Assembly (NCBI GenBank): GCA_964547135.1
Contig: CAZJMK010000009.1
Coordinates: 1 to 64,000 of the forward strand
DNA: 64,000 nt
Reading direction: 5' to 3'
From: JAJXSS01 sp964547135
Lineage (GTDB): Bacteria > Planctomycetota > Phycisphaerae > Phycisphaerales > Phycisphaeraceae
This document shows positions 26,549 to 36,314 of the stretch, one piece after another; the stretch's first letter is position 1; each line of letters opens with the position of its first letter. The notes below the pieces were generated by a model that ran no database searches, was not told the DNA's origin, and saw only the letters and a list, made by a program, of their open reading frames with translations. The position numbers were made by a program, and so were the translations under genes.

Positions 26549-28545
26549 TGTCACCCCTTCACTATTTACCCGTGCAACCGTACTTGGCGCAACTGCTGCC
26601 GACGCTGGCGCAGGAAGTCAGCAATGTGGATTTGACGTTGATACTCGTTTACATGGGTATCACTGCGTTTTTGGGGTACCTGGGTTACAGGCACACGCGC
26701 AGTGCAGCCGACTATTTGCTGGCGGGGCGGAAGGTGCATCCGTTCATCATGGCCATGAGTTACGGGGCCACGTTCATTTCCACCAGCGCCATCGTCGGCT
26801 TCGGCGGGGTGGCGGGCATGTTCGGCATGAGCCTGTTGTGGCTGACGTTTTTCAACATCTTTGTGGGCATTTTCATTGCGTTCGTTTTTCTGGGCGGACC
26901 GACACGACGCATCGGTCATCGGCTGAATGCACACACGTTCCCGGAACTGCTGGGGCGACGGTATGAAAGTCCGCTCATACAGATTTTGGCTGGGCTGGTG
27001 ATTTTTCTGGTGATGCCGTTGTACGCAGGGGCGGTGCTGATCGGCGGCACGGAATTCATCACCACCGCGTTTCATATGGATTACACCCTCGCCCTGCTGC
27101 TGTTTGCAGTGATCACGGCGGTGTATGTCTTCTACGGCGGACTCAAGGGCGTGCTTTACACCGATACCTTTCAAGGCACGATCATGACGCTGGGCATGCT
27201 CGCACTGATTATCGGGGCGTATTGGACGCTGGGCGGTGTGAAGCAGACGCATACCGACCTCACTGCGATGAAGGACCAGGCCTTTGCCGGGTTCAAGGCT
27301 GTCGGTCATCAGGGGTGGACGGAAATGCCCCGATTCGGTTTTGGTCAGGGCGATGCACCGGCGGGCAAGCCTTCGCCGTTCAACCTGTGGTGGATCGTCA
27401 TCAGCACGATCACGCTGGGCGTGGGCATCGGCGTGCTGGCGCAGCCGCAGTTGGTGGTGCGATTTTTAACCGTGAAATCAGGGCGTGAACTCAACCGTGC
27501 CCTGGTGTACGGCGGAGTGTTCATTCTGCTGATGACCGGTGTGGCGTTCACCGTCGGCTCACTTTCCAACGTTTACTTTTTCAAACACGAAATCATCACC
27601 GGGAAACTGGTGTCACGCGAAGATACGACGGTGGTGGTGAAACGTGAACCGGGACAGAAACCGGTGGCGATACCCTGCCGACTGATGCACCTGGACACGA
27701 CGCGCAGCGGCAAAGCCAATGTGCATTTGATTGAATACGGCATCGATGTGTTGGGGGACGATGGCAAGGTGAAACTGCCGGGGTCGAAACTGCTGCCGCA
27801 GGCGCAGGTGACGGAGTTGGAAGAAGGGTGGGTGAAAGTGAAACCACAGGCCACGGCCTTTACCCGTGCGGTGGTGTTTGATGAAAAAAATCAGGCGTGG
27901 ATGTGCAACCCTGATTCGATCATTCCGATTTACGTGACGCAGGCCATGCCGCGCTGGTTTCGGGTGGTGTTTCTGCTGACACTGCTGGCTGCGGCGATGA
28001 GCACGATGAGCAGTCAATATCACACGCTGGGCAGTGCGATTGGTCATGATGTGTTCGGGCGGTTGCTGGGCAACCGTGATGGGTCGGCTTCGAACCGATC
28101 GATCATGGTGGTACGCATCGGCATCATCATTGGGTTGATACTGGCGGTCACGTTGGGGTACTACGCACGGGGTGGTTACATCATCGCCCGGGCCACGGCC
28201 ATCTTTTTCGGATTGTGCGCCGCGATGTTTTTGCCAGCGTTCGTCGGCGGACTTTTCTGGCAACGTGCGACCAAGGCGGGCGCGTTGGCATCGATGCTCA
28301 CAGGTTTTGTGGTGTCGGGTTTCTGGTTGATGTTCATCAAGGAAGCGGAGGCGGGGGCGTTGGGGGTGGTGCGCATTTTCACGGGTGGGCCGAACAGTTT
28401 GCTGCACGCATACCCCAACTGGCCGGTGGTCGATCCGATCATCGTGGCATTGCCGATCAGCCTGCTGGTGTTCGTGGTGGTGAGTTGTTTGAGCAATAAG
28501 CCCAGCGAAGCGCATCTGCAAAAATGTTTTGGTAAGAATGGGTGA
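26545..28545 (+). CDS. Sodium:solute symporter (SSS family)
   Basis: A 666-aa polytopic transporter of the SSS family (about 13 helices). 'LLAGRKVHPFIMAMSYGATFISTSAIVGF' and 'YVFYGGLKGVLYTDTFQGTIM' are family signatures; the late core with 'LLAAAMSTMSSQYHTLGSAIGHDVF' contains the Na+-site serines and threonines. A soluble beta-rich insert of about 100 residues (about 345-450) lies between two helices, making it longer than the usual 480-550. The substrate is unknown. GAGGAG precedes the ATG, which overlaps the accessory protein stop. Confidence 0.9.
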   Translation: MMSPLHYLPVQPYLAQLLPTLAQEVSNVDLTLILVYMGITAFLGYLGYRHTRSAADYLLAGRKVHPFIMAMSYGATFISTSAIVGFGGVAGMFGMSLLWLTFFNIFVGIFIAFVFLGGPTRRIGHRLNAHTFPELLGRRYESPLIQILAGLVIFLVMPLYAGAVLIGGTEFITTAFHMDYTLALLLFAVITAVYVFYGGLKGVLYTDTFQGTIMTLGMLALIIGAYWTLGGVKQTHTDLTAMKDQAFAGFKAVGHQGWTEMPRFGFGQGDAPAGKPSPFNLWWIVISTITLGVGIGVLAQPQLVVRFLTVKSGRELNRALVYGGVFILLMTGVAFTVGSLSNVYFFKHEIITGKLVSREDTTVVVKREPGQKPVAIPCRLMHLDTTRSGKANVHLIEYGIDVLGDDGKVKLPGSKLLPQAQVTELEEGWVKVKPQATAFTRAVVFDEKNQAWMCNPDSIIPIYVTQAMPRWFRVVFLLTLLAAAMSTMSSQYHTLGSAIGHDVFGRLLGNRDGSASNRSIMVVRIGIIIGLILAVTLGYYARGGYIIARATAIFFGLCAAMFLPAFVGGLFWQRATKAGALASMLTGFVVSGFWLMFIKEAEAGALGVVRIFTGGPNSLLHAYPNWPVVDPIIVALPISLLVFVVVSCLSNKPSEAHLQKCFGKNG

Positions 28546-28859
28546 GCGGTTGTTTGAAGATGAAATCCGGGGCTGAAGCCCTGGGCGTCAGTTGTGTAGT
28601 AAGTATGCGGCAGGTTGTTGCTGAATCAACCCTTTGCAGTGGTTTGGTTATTTTCCCCGATCCAATAACTATGTGTGATGGTCCGAAAAGTGGAGCACAT
28701 GGATGACGACAACCTAAGGAATCAGCATTTCTGTTGTTGCCAATAAAAGAGTGGTCAAGGCTTGCGGTGAGATGGACGAATTGCAGTTGGCCAGGTGTTC
28801 GTGGGCATTACCCATGATGTGGGGGTGTGCTTTTTTTTCACGTGCATGGAGTCACTGCG
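28546..28859 (+). other. 314-bp leader region before TonB receptor
   Basis: Contains a half REP-like element (CCGGGGCTGAAGCCC, about 28568-28583) after the symporter stop. The rest has no dispersed repeats and no convincing open frame. It ends with a T-tract (28831-28838) and TGCATGGAG before the ATG at 28860. I looked for a cobalamin-type riboswitch, which often precedes such receptors, and did not find its conserved box. Confidence 0.5.
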
Positions 28860-31004
28860 ATGGATGGCAAACAGTCGTATCGGTCACAGGTTGGAATCAT
28901 TGGGTCATCGGTGGGGTTGGGTGTGTTGACGTTGGCGATGGGCGGGGCATCTGCCCCGGGGGATGTGCTGATCGCGGCGGAGGCAACGGGTGTTGAGGCA
29001 GCGGTGCAAAGCAATGACCCCGCCGTGGTGACGGATCCGACGATGAGTAGTGACACGAGCCTGTCAGACGATGGGCTATTTGCCAGTGGGGAGCTTTTGT
29101 TGTTTGAGAAGATGCCGACGGTGATATCGGCGGCACGGCACAGTCAGCCGATCAATCAACTGGCGGTGCCGGTGAGCATCATCACGGCACAGGATATTCA
29201 CTACAGCGGGCATACGAATATTCCGGAGATACTTCGGCAGGTGCCGGGGATGGATGTGCTGCGTACGGATCGGAACAACTACGCCGTTGGCATTCGGGGA
29301 TTGCACCATGGCATGACGGATCGGACGCTGGTGTTGCAGGACGGTCGGAGTACGGGGACGGGGATGCTTGGCGCGACGGATTTTGGGCGTTTGCCGTTGT
29401 TTGTGGAGGACATTGAGCGGATTGAAGTGGTACGTGGCCCGGGCGGAGCGGCATGGGGCGCGAATGCTTTCAATGGGGTGGTGAACATCATCACCAAGGA
29501 ACCGGAGGCTGTGCCTGGGTTTCTGGTGACATCAACGCTCAATGAGTTTGGCGATACGTATTCACAGGTGCGCTGGGGGCATCGGGTGGATGACCTGGCC
29601 TGGCGCTTGTCGATGGGGTATGAAGATTTTGAATCGTCGGAAGGCGCGATCATGCGTGATAATTTTGCAGCCAACGATCACGCTCGTGCGATTCGGTTTG
29701 ACGGGGTGGGGATGTTGGAGTCGGACCCGGGGCATCGGCTCAAGTTCGGTCTGGCGGGGTCAGATGTGGTGCGCGGCGATCAGGAATTTATCGGGTTTCC
29801 GCTGCCGGGGGACGCAGGCACCAATGAACGGCTGCAAACCCTGCGCAGCTTTGTGCGGTGGGATCACAATCACGACAAGGATGAAACATACTACCTGCAA
29901 TGGTACGGGAACTTCACCAATGAGGATCGACCGTCGTTGTGGGACGCCTGGTCGTATGAAAACGATGTTGAATTTCAATACACCAATCGACTGAATGAGG
30001 AACACGAACTGGCGATGGGTGGTAATGTTCGCTGGACGCATATTCGCTCGGAGACACGACGACCGACGGATGTATTGCCAACGCGGACGGAGGATGAGTT
30101 TTGGGCCGGTGCGTTTGTCATTCATCGCTGGAATCTGACGGAGCAGTTGACCATCGAATCGCAGGGACGGGTGGATTGGTACTCGGCGACGCAATGGGAC
30201 TGGTCGGGCAGGTTCAGTGCGCTGTACGGGTTGGACGAAGATAAGCATCACATGCTGCGCGGCAGTGTGGCCAAGTCGTTTCGTGCGCCGTTGTATGTGA
30301 TTCGTGCCGGCCAGGGTGAGCGGGTGCCGCTGCCTACGCCGCCGTTCCCGCCGGATACTTTCGGGATCACGTTGCTGCCTTCGGTCGGACTGGAAAACGA
30401 ACAAATATGGTCGTTTGAAACCGGGTACCACGGCCAACTCACCGACGAACTGACCTTTGCGGTGGACGGGTACTATCAGATTTACAAGGACCTCATCGGC
30501 GGCACACAACTACCTTCGCCGCCGATGACCAGTATCAGTCGGCTGGAAAACATCGGCGATGCGACAGCGTTTGGTGTGGAAACGCAACTGACCTGGCAAG
30601 TGGACAATCTGCAATGGAGCGCCTGGTACGCTTTCAATGACGTGAATGACGAATTGGAAGGTCAGAACATGCGTTCGTTCCGCCCAGCCAGGCACAAGGT
30701 GGGCTTCACCGGTCGCTGGTCGATCACCGATGACTTGATCGCCAATTTGACTTATCGCTACACCGGGCTGACGCCCAACGACGGGGTGGGCGCGACCACC
30801 GTGGCGGCATCGGTGCCGGTGGAAGATCATCACATTTTCGATGTGACCTTTACCGCCAGGGTGCCCGACATGGGCATGGGAATCACGTTTGGCGTGCTGG
30901 ATGTGTTTGACGAAAGCAAACTGGCGATTCAACAGATCGGCGCGCTGACATCACACGCGACACCGGGACGCACCGGGTTTGTGCGGTTTACTTTTAACTT
31001 TTGA
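28860..31004 (+). CDS. TonB-dependent receptor
   Basis: A 714-aa outer-membrane receptor. A signal peptide (about residues 1-35) precedes a plug domain (about 75-195): 'PVSIITAQDIHYSGHTNIPEIL', 'GIRGLHHGMTDRTLVLQDGR' and 'IERIEVVRGPGGAAWGANAFNGVVNI' are the classic plug motifs. A 22-strand barrel follows and ends in 'GRTGFVRFTFNF', an outer-membrane C-terminal phenylalanine. The ligand is unknown. It is the first gene of a group with an ABC-type binding protein and a hybrid kinase, so it may import a ligand that this system senses. ATG 28860 was preferred over 28827 because it gives a standard signal peptide. Confidence 0.92.
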   Translation: MDGKQSYRSQVGIIGSSVGLGVLTLAMGGASAPGDVLIAAEATGVEAAVQSNDPAVVTDPTMSSDTSLSDDGLFASGELLLFEKMPTVISAARHSQPINQLAVPVSIITAQDIHYSGHTNIPEILRQVPGMDVLRTDRNNYAVGIRGLHHGMTDRTLVLQDGRSTGTGMLGATDFGRLPLFVEDIERIEVVRGPGGAAWGANAFNGVVNIITKEPEAVPGFLVTSTLNEFGDTYSQVRWGHRVDDLAWRLSMGYEDFESSEGAIMRDNFAANDHARAIRFDGVGMLESDPGHRLKFGLAGSDVVRGDQEFIGFPLPGDAGTNERLQTLRSFVRWDHNHDKDETYYLQWYGNFTNEDRPSLWDAWSYENDVEFQYTNRLNEEHELAMGGNVRWTHIRSETRRPTDVLPTRTEDEFWAGAFVIHRWNLTEQLTIESQGRVDWYSATQWDWSGRFSALYGLDEDKHHMLRGSVAKSFRAPLYVIRAGQGERVPLPTPPFPPDTFGITLLPSVGLENEQIWSFETGYHGQLTDELTFAVDGYYQIYKDLIGGTQLPSPPMTSISRLENIGDATAFGVETQLTWQVDNLQWSAWYAFNDVNDELEGQNMRSFRPARHKVGFTGRWSITDDLIANLTYRYTGLTPNDGVGATTVAASVPVEDHHIFDVTFTARVPDMGMGITFGVLDVFDESKLAIQQIGALTSHATPGRTGFVRFTFNF

Positions 31005-31107
31005 ATAAGGCATCGAGCGGAGGATTGGATGGGTGAACGAAAGCCGTGGGGATGGGTCACGAACAGTTGAAGTGGTTTTCGAATTTCGGGTGGGAACGGA
31101 ATCGTTC

Positions 31108-32070
31108 ATGATGCGGCAGAGCAGGGTGACATTCTGGCATTGGCTGACAGCCTTGTGCATCGGGCTGGGTGGAGCGTGGTCGGTGACGGCAGCGGAGGTG
31201 ACGGTCGTACTGACCAGCGACGCTGTTCCGTATCAGCAGGCCTATGCCGCCATTGCCAAGCGACTTGCCGAGAATCAACATCGTGCCACGCAGTTGCTGT
31301 TGGTTCAGCTGCAAAAAGACCCGACGGCGACGGTGATCAATCAACTCAACGAATCAGCGGCGGTGATTGCAGTGGGTACGCCCGCAGCCGTGACCCTGCA
31401 ACAACATGCGCAATTACGCGCCCCGTTGTTTTACTGTCTGGTCGCCAACCCTGCGGAAAGCGGGTTGCTGGTCGGCAGAGCCAATGAAGGGGTGACGACC
31501 ACCATTCCGCTGACTGCGCAATTTCAACTGATTCAGCGGGCGTTACCCAATGCCCGGCATGTCGGCATGTTGTATCGATCGGGTCATGCGGCCAGTGCCC
31601 AACTGGTGACAGAGGTACGTGAATCATTGCCTGCCGGATGGCAGCTCACGGCCATGGATGTGCCTGATCAGAACAGCGTGGCGGACAGTATCAACAGCCT
31701 GCTGGAGCGTGATGTCCAAGTGGTTTGGGCGCAGCCGGATGCGGGGATTTATCAACAGGCGACGGTACGCACGCTGCTGCTGGCATCGCTGCGTAAGCGG
31801 GTGCCGATTTTCGGGTTTTCGGTGGAAATGGTGCGGGCTGGGTCGCTGCTGGGCGTGGGCGTGGAACCTGCCATGCAGGGGATGCAGGCGGCTGAGCTGG
31901 TGGTGAGTCGATTGAACGATCCGTCGTCACTGCCGTTGCAGCAACATCGGGTGGTGACCCCGTTGTTCAAGTCAGCCGTGAATTTGATCGTGGCGGAACG
32001 ATTACGGATCACACTTGCGGAGGAAGTTCGTCAGTCCGCCGACCGCATTTTCAAACAAGGGGATGAATAA
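31108..32070 (+). CDS. ABC-type substrate-binding protein (PF04392-like), orphan
   Basis: A 320-aa periplasmic binding protein with a signal peptide (about residues 5-28, cleavage near VTAAE). The fold is two-lobed: 'VAVGTPAAVTLQQH', 'RHVGMLYRSGHAASAQLVTEV', and 'VWAQPDAGIYQQATVRTLLLASLRKRVPIFGFS' match the ABC_sub_bind family. No permease or ATPase follows. The stop is three bases before the hybrid kinase, so it probably presents its ligand to that sensor. Adjacent ATGs at 31108 and 31111 are possible starts. Confidence 0.82.
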   Translation: MMRQSRVTFWHWLTALCIGLGGAWSVTAAEVTVVLTSDAVPYQQAYAAIAKRLAENQHRATQLLLVQLQKDPTATVINQLNESAAVIAVGTPAAVTLQQHAQLRAPLFYCLVANPAESGLLVGRANEGVTTTIPLTAQFQLIQRALPNARHVGMLYRSGHAASAQLVTEVRESLPAGWQLTAMDVPDQNSVADSINSLLERDVQVVWAQPDAGIYQQATVRTLLLASLRKRVPIFGFSVEMVRAGSLLGVGVEPAMQGMQAAELVVSRLNDPSSLPLQQHRVVTPLFKSAVNLIVAERLRITLAEEVRQSADRIFKQGDE

Positions 32071-32073
32071 GTC

Positions 32074-35000
32074 ATGGCTCGCAAACTTTCCAACCTGAGC
32101 CTTCGGCTGAAAGCAACGCTGATCGTGCTGTCGATCGTCGGCGTCGGTCTGGCGGTGGCGACGACGGCATCGGTTTACATGATGCAGAAATTGTTCATCG
32201 CGGAACAAGAGCGCACGGTGCAATCGGAGGTCAACAGTTTCGCCAACGCCAGTGAACTGGCATTGACCGTGCGCGATCACAAGGAACTGGAGCGATTGGC
32301 CAAAAGTTTTGCCCGCGATACGGATGTAATGTTCGTGGCAATCAGGGACAACCGTGGGGTTTCGCTGGCCAGCAGCATCAATCGCAAAAGCGCGTGGGAT
32401 ACCTATCAGGCATTGGGGAACAAGGCTCAGGGCATGACGGTGGGTGTGGCCGAGGTGCGTTCGCAACAAGCGAACACGGACTTGGCCAACGACGATTTGA
32501 CGACCATCATTTCGGGCGCGAATGCGGTCACGGCAAGCACGGGTCATACGACCGATGAATTGTTGGGCCACGTAATCATGGGTGTCAGTAATGAGCCGGT
32601 GGTCGCGGCAGTGAAGGCTCAGACGCAGCTGGTGATACTGGTGGCGATTGCCATCGGCATACTGAGCGCCCTGATCGTTCACAACACGGTGGGCCACTGG
32701 GCAAGGCGATTGGATGGTTTGATGCGTGCCACGCACTGCATTGCGGATGGGCAATTTGAGGTGCAGGTCGATAGTTCGCGCCATGATGAGGTGGGTCGGC
32801 TGGGGTATGCGTACGAAAAGATGCGTGATGCGATTGCGGCGCGGGACCAGGAGCTGCGCAGCTTCAACCAGGACCTGCAAAAGCGCGTGGATGAACGCAC
32901 TGCGGCGCTGGCCGTCGCGTTGGAAAATGCCCAGGCCGCCAGCAGGGCGAAAAGTGAGTTTTTGGCCAACATGTCGCATGAACTGCGCACCCCGCTCAAC
33001 GGCATCATGGGTTTTTGCAGCCTGTTGCAGCGCGGTGCCGAGACGACGCCCGACGAGCGCAAGGAATGGCTGGACACGATTCAAACCAGCGCCCAGCACC
33101 TGCTGACGCTGATCAATGATGTGCTGGATTTGTCGAAGGTGGATGCGGGTCGGATGGAAATGGAACAGATCGAATGCAACCCCAGTGCCATTTTGCGCGA
33201 TATCGTTTCAATCCTTCGGCCCAAGGCGGTCGAAAAAGGTTTGCAACTGTCGATCCGTTTTGAAAATGATGTGCCCCGAATCATCACCTCCGATCCGACG
33301 CGCCTGCGTCAGATATTGATGAACCTTTGCGCCAATGCCATCAAGTTCACGCATAAGGGTTCGGTCACGATTCATGTTCGTCATGTGTGTACGCCACGGA
33401 CACATCGTCTGCAATTTGAAGTGCGCGATCAGGGCATCGGCATGAGCGCCCAGCAGATGAAACATTTGTTTGAGCCGTTCATGCAGGCGGATTCGTCGAT
33501 GACCCGCAAATACGGCGGCACCGGACTGGGCCTGGCGATTTCACGAAGACTGGCGGAAAAGCTCGGCGGAACCATCCACGTTGAAAGCGCTGTGGGGCAG
33601 GGCAGTTCGTTCACGCTCGACCTGGACATCGGCCCGATCGACCCGTCGCAACTGGTCACCGGGCCGGTGATGGAGGCACTTCTGTCGCGCATACGACAGG
33701 ACAAACCCACCGCGCAACCCACCGCCTCGATGCTGGATGCAACCAGGCACATTCTCGTCGTCGATGATGGCTCGACCAATCGCAAACTCATCGATTTGGT
33801 ACTGCGTCGTGCTGGTGCGCGGGTGACACAAGCGGAAAACGGCGAGGAAGCCTGCGAACTGGCCAAGGCTGAAACCTTTGACATGATTTTGATGGACATG
33901 CAGATGCCGGTGATGGACGGGTATCAGGCCACGCGTGAGTTGCGCAAAGCCGGGGTGACCTGCCCGATATTTGCCCTGACCGCTCACGCCATGCAGGGCG
34001 ACAGGGAAAAGTGCCTGGAGGTCGGGTGCAGCGGGTACTTGTCAAAACCGATCAACCCCGATGCACTGATTGCGGCGGTGGCCGAGGCGCTGGCGGCGAC
34101 TCATGACAAACAGCAGACCGCTGCCATGGAGAGGGCCAACGATGTGAACGCTCAGCAGGGGCCGATTGTTTCGACCCTGCCGTTGGACGATCATGACTTC
34201 AAGGAAATAGTCGATGAGTTCATCGAACGTTTGCAGGAAAAATTAAGCGAAATGCAAAAGGCACTCGATGAGCAGGATTTGCGAACCCTCGGGCAGTTGG
34301 CGCACTGGATGAAAGGGGCTGGGGGCACGGCTGGGTTTGCGATATTGACCGAACAGGCCATCGCCATGGAACATGCCGCCAAGGCTCGGGCGTTGGACGA
34401 GTTGGCGAGTCAGATCAAGGCACTTTACGGCATCGCCAAACGCATGGGGGTCAATATCAGCGAGCCGGAAAGTGAATGGGTCGATGCCCCGGTCAACGAG
34501 GTCGCTACCTCGACCACGCCGGTCATGCACGACGCAGCGCAGACCACGACGGCCAACGATGCGACGGAAAATGATTCACAAGAATGGAGCCGACAGGCGA
34601 ACATCATGATCGTGGACGATGAACCGGTCACCTGCAAAATCGTCGGCAAATATTTGGCGGATGCGGGCTACACCAACTGTCACACACACAGTCAGTCGGA
34701 CACGGCCTTGCAGCGGATTGTGCGTGAGCAGCCGGATGTGTTGTTGCTGGATGTCATCATGCCCGAAGTCGGCGGATTGGAAATACTGCACGCCCTGCGC
34801 GAGCATGAGCAATTGCGTCACACACCGGTTTTGATTCTGACGGCTTCCAGTGATGATGAAACCAAGTGTACCGCTTTGGAATTGGGTGTCACCGATTTTC
34901 TGACCAAGCCGGTGTCACGCACGGAACTGGTGGCCCGCGTTCGTAATTCGCTGATGCTCAAATATCGTCACGATCAACTTTCTCGTTACGCACAAACACT

Positions 35001-35694
35001 TGAGCAACGTGTGTTGGAACGGACGGAGGAATTATCACGCACACGTCTGGAAGTGGTGCATTGCCTGGGGCGGGCGGCGGAGCATCGTGATACCGACACG
35101 GGCAGCCACGTGGTGCGGGTGGGTCGATTTTCAGCCCTCATCGCCAGAAAACTGGGGCGTGATCCGCGCTGGATTGAACTCATTGAGCACGCTGCCCCGC
35201 TGCACGATGTGGGCAAAATCGGCATTCCGGATGACATTCTGCTCAAACCCGGCAAGCTGACGCCCGATGAAATGGACCTGATGCACCGTCATGCCCTGAT
35301 CGGCAAACAGGTGCTCGAACCAGCCGTCGGCACGGATATTCACCAGTGGCACAAACACACGCAGATCGGTGCCCGTATTCTCGGCGGCGCGTCGTTCGAA
35401 TTGCTGCGCATGGCTTCGACCATCGCCCTGACGCATCACGAAAAATGGGACGGCAGTGGTTACCCATTGGGCCTCAAGGGAGCGGACATTCCGCTGGAGG
35501 GTCGAATCGTGGCGGTGGCCGATGTGTATGACGCACTGAGCAGCCGCCGACCTTACAAAGCCGCGTTCCCTCGTGAAAAATGCTTTGAAATCATGCGCCA
35601 GGAAAGCGGCAAACACTTTGACCCGCAGGTACTGGCGGCATTCTTTGAGGTCGCCAATGAACTGGTGAACATTCAAATCGCGCTGGCGGAGTGA
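32074..35694 (+). CDS. Hybrid phosphorelay kinase with HD-GYP output
   Basis: A 1206-aa membrane sensor. In order: TM helix (about 11-33); periplasmic sensor (about 34-185); TM helix (about 188-208); HAMP; coiled coil; HisKA with H302 in 'NMSHELRTPLNG'; HATPase with 'GTGLGLAISRRL'; REC1 ('LMDMQMPVMDG', Asp near 607); Hpt ('LAHWMKGAGGTAGF', His near 744); REC2 ('LLLDVIMPEVGG', Asp near 893); and an HD-GYP phosphodiesterase with 'LHDVGKIGIPD' near 1044 and 'HHEKWDGSGYPLGLKG' near 1122. All phosphorelay residues and the GYP motif are present. The likely output is c-di-GMP breakdown in response to the upstream binding protein's ligand. Confidence 0.92.
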   Translation: MARKLSNLSLRLKATLIVLSIVGVGLAVATTASVYMMQKLFIAEQERTVQSEVNSFANASELALTVRDHKELERLAKSFARDTDVMFVAIRDNRGVSLASSINRKSAWDTYQALGNKAQGMTVGVAEVRSQQANTDLANDDLTTIISGANAVTASTGHTTDELLGHVIMGVSNEPVVAAVKAQTQLVILVAIAIGILSALIVHNTVGHWARRLDGLMRATHCIADGQFEVQVDSSRHDEVGRLGYAYEKMRDAIAARDQELRSFNQDLQKRVDERTAALAVALENAQAASRAKSEFLANMSHELRTPLNGIMGFCSLLQRGAETTPDERKEWLDTIQTSAQHLLTLINDVLDLSKVDAGRMEMEQIECNPSAILRDIVSILRPKAVEKGLQLSIRFENDVPRIITSDPTRLRQILMNLCANAIKFTHKGSVTIHVRHVCTPRTHRLQFEVRDQGIGMSAQQMKHLFEPFMQADSSMTRKYGGTGLGLAISRRLAEKLGGTIHVESAVGQGSSFTLDLDIGPIDPSQLVTGPVMEALLSRIRQDKPTAQPTASMLDATRHILVVDDGSTNRKLIDLVLRRAGARVTQAENGEEACELAKAETFDMILMDMQMPVMDGYQATRELRKAGVTCPIFALTAHAMQGDREKCLEVGCSGYLSKPINPDALIAAVAEALAATHDKQQTAAMERANDVNAQQGPIVSTLPLDDHDFKEIVDEFIERLQEKLSEMQKALDEQDLRTLGQLAHWMKGAGGTAGFAILTEQAIAMEHAAKARALDELASQIKALYGIAKRMGVNISEPESEWVDAPVNEVATSTTPVMHDAAQTTTANDATENDSQEWSRQANIMIVDDEPVTCKIVGKYLADAGYTNCHTHSQSDTALQRIVREQPDVLLLDVIMPEVGGLEILHALREHEQLRHTPVLILTASSDDETKCTALELGVTDFLTKPVSRTELVARVRNSLMLKYRHDQLSRYAQTLEQRVLERTEELSRTRLEVVHCLGRAAEHRDTDTGSHVVRVGRFSALIARKLGRDPRWIELIEHAAPLHDVGKIGIPDDILLKPGKLTPDEMDLMHRHALIGKQVLEPAVGTDIHQWHKHTQIGARILGGASFELLRMASTIALTHHEKWDGSGYPLGLKGADIPLEGRIVAVADVYDALSSRRPYKAAFPREKCFEIMRQESGKHFDPQVLAAFFEVANELVNIQIALAE

Positions 35695-35704
35695 TATTCA
35701 CGCC

Positions 35705-35715
35705 TATGATTCAAT
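35705..35715 (+). promoter_or_regulatory. -10-like box before thioredoxin gene
   Basis: TATGAT at 35705-35710 is followed by five bases and the ATG at 35716, the same near-leaderless spacing as other genes here. It begins ten bases after the kinase stop, so this gene may have its own promoter. Confidence 0.35.
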
Positions 35716-36162
35716 ATGAAAACATACATCAACAAATTCGCACCAGCCTTGATATTGACACTGGCATTGTTCACCATGACCGCCTGCGACGGTGGCGGTG
35801 CATCGGCTCATGATCCGACGCCCTGGGTGAACGACTTTGCCGCCGCCCAGTCCACGGCTGCGCAGCAGGGCAAACCGATGCTGCTCAACTTCACCGCTGA
35901 CTGGTGCCCGCCCTGTCAGGACATGAAAAAACGCACCCTGCCCGACGCACAGGTGCAACAACTGCTCACGGAAAAATTCGTCACCGTCAAGGTGGACCTG
36001 ACCAACCCCGGCCCGGCACAGAACGCCCTGGCCGAGCAGTATGGTGTGCAGGGTATTCCCACTTACATACTCGCCAGTGCCGACGGCAAGGTGCTGGCAC
36101 AGCAAGTGGGTTTTGTCCCTGCCGGTGAATTTGCGGGTTGGCTTGCGTCGGCAGTGAAGTAG
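35716..36162 (+). CDS. Thioredoxin-fold lipoprotein
   Basis: A 148-aa exported thioredoxin-like protein. The N-terminus is a lipoprotein signal (hydrophobic residues 9-22, lipobox 'TMTAC'), so it is probably membrane-anchored on the periplasmic side. The active site is 'ADWCPPCQDMKK', and 'YGVQGIPTYILASADGKV' contains the cis-Pro loop. It resembles the DsbD C-terminal domain/thioredoxin-like group that reduces periplasmic disulfides or guards against misoxidation. It may work with the VKOR fusion encoded at 8283, but no linkage is seen. Confidence 0.88.
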   Translation: MKTYINKFAPALILTLALFTMTACDGGGASAHDPTPWVNDFAAAQSTAAQQGKPMLLNFTADWCPPCQDMKKRTLPDAQVQQLLTEKFVTVKVDLTNPGPAQNALAEQYGVQGIPTYILASADGKVLAQQVGFVPAGEFAGWLASAVK

Positions 36163-36314
36163 CAGCAGCCTCATCCTCAAGTAAGTACCGGTTGATCAAA
36201 TGGATCAAAATGACGCCGAGGGCTTCAGCCCCGGTTGTTCTTTCTTTCGTTGTTCATTAAACCATCCGGCCCGCAAGCGCACGGCGTCAAATGCGTCGTA
36301 CAATACCTGTCAAC
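36163..36314 (+). repeat. REP-like element and hisF -10 box
   Basis: A full GACGCC-type element lies at 36211-36290, with GACGCCGAGGGCTTC and AGCGCACGGCGTC arms. TACAAT follows at 36299-36304, ten bases before the hisF ATG at 36315, giving a predicted leader of only a few bases. Confidence 0.6.

Noticed and set aside
28546..28859. Possible cobalamin riboswitch before the TonB receptor
   Set aside because: The conserved B12-box sequence and stem order were not found.
35716..36162. Thioredoxin lipoprotein as the VKOR partner
   Set aside because: The VKOR protein already carries its own thioredoxin domain, and the genes are 27 kb apart, so no link is supported.
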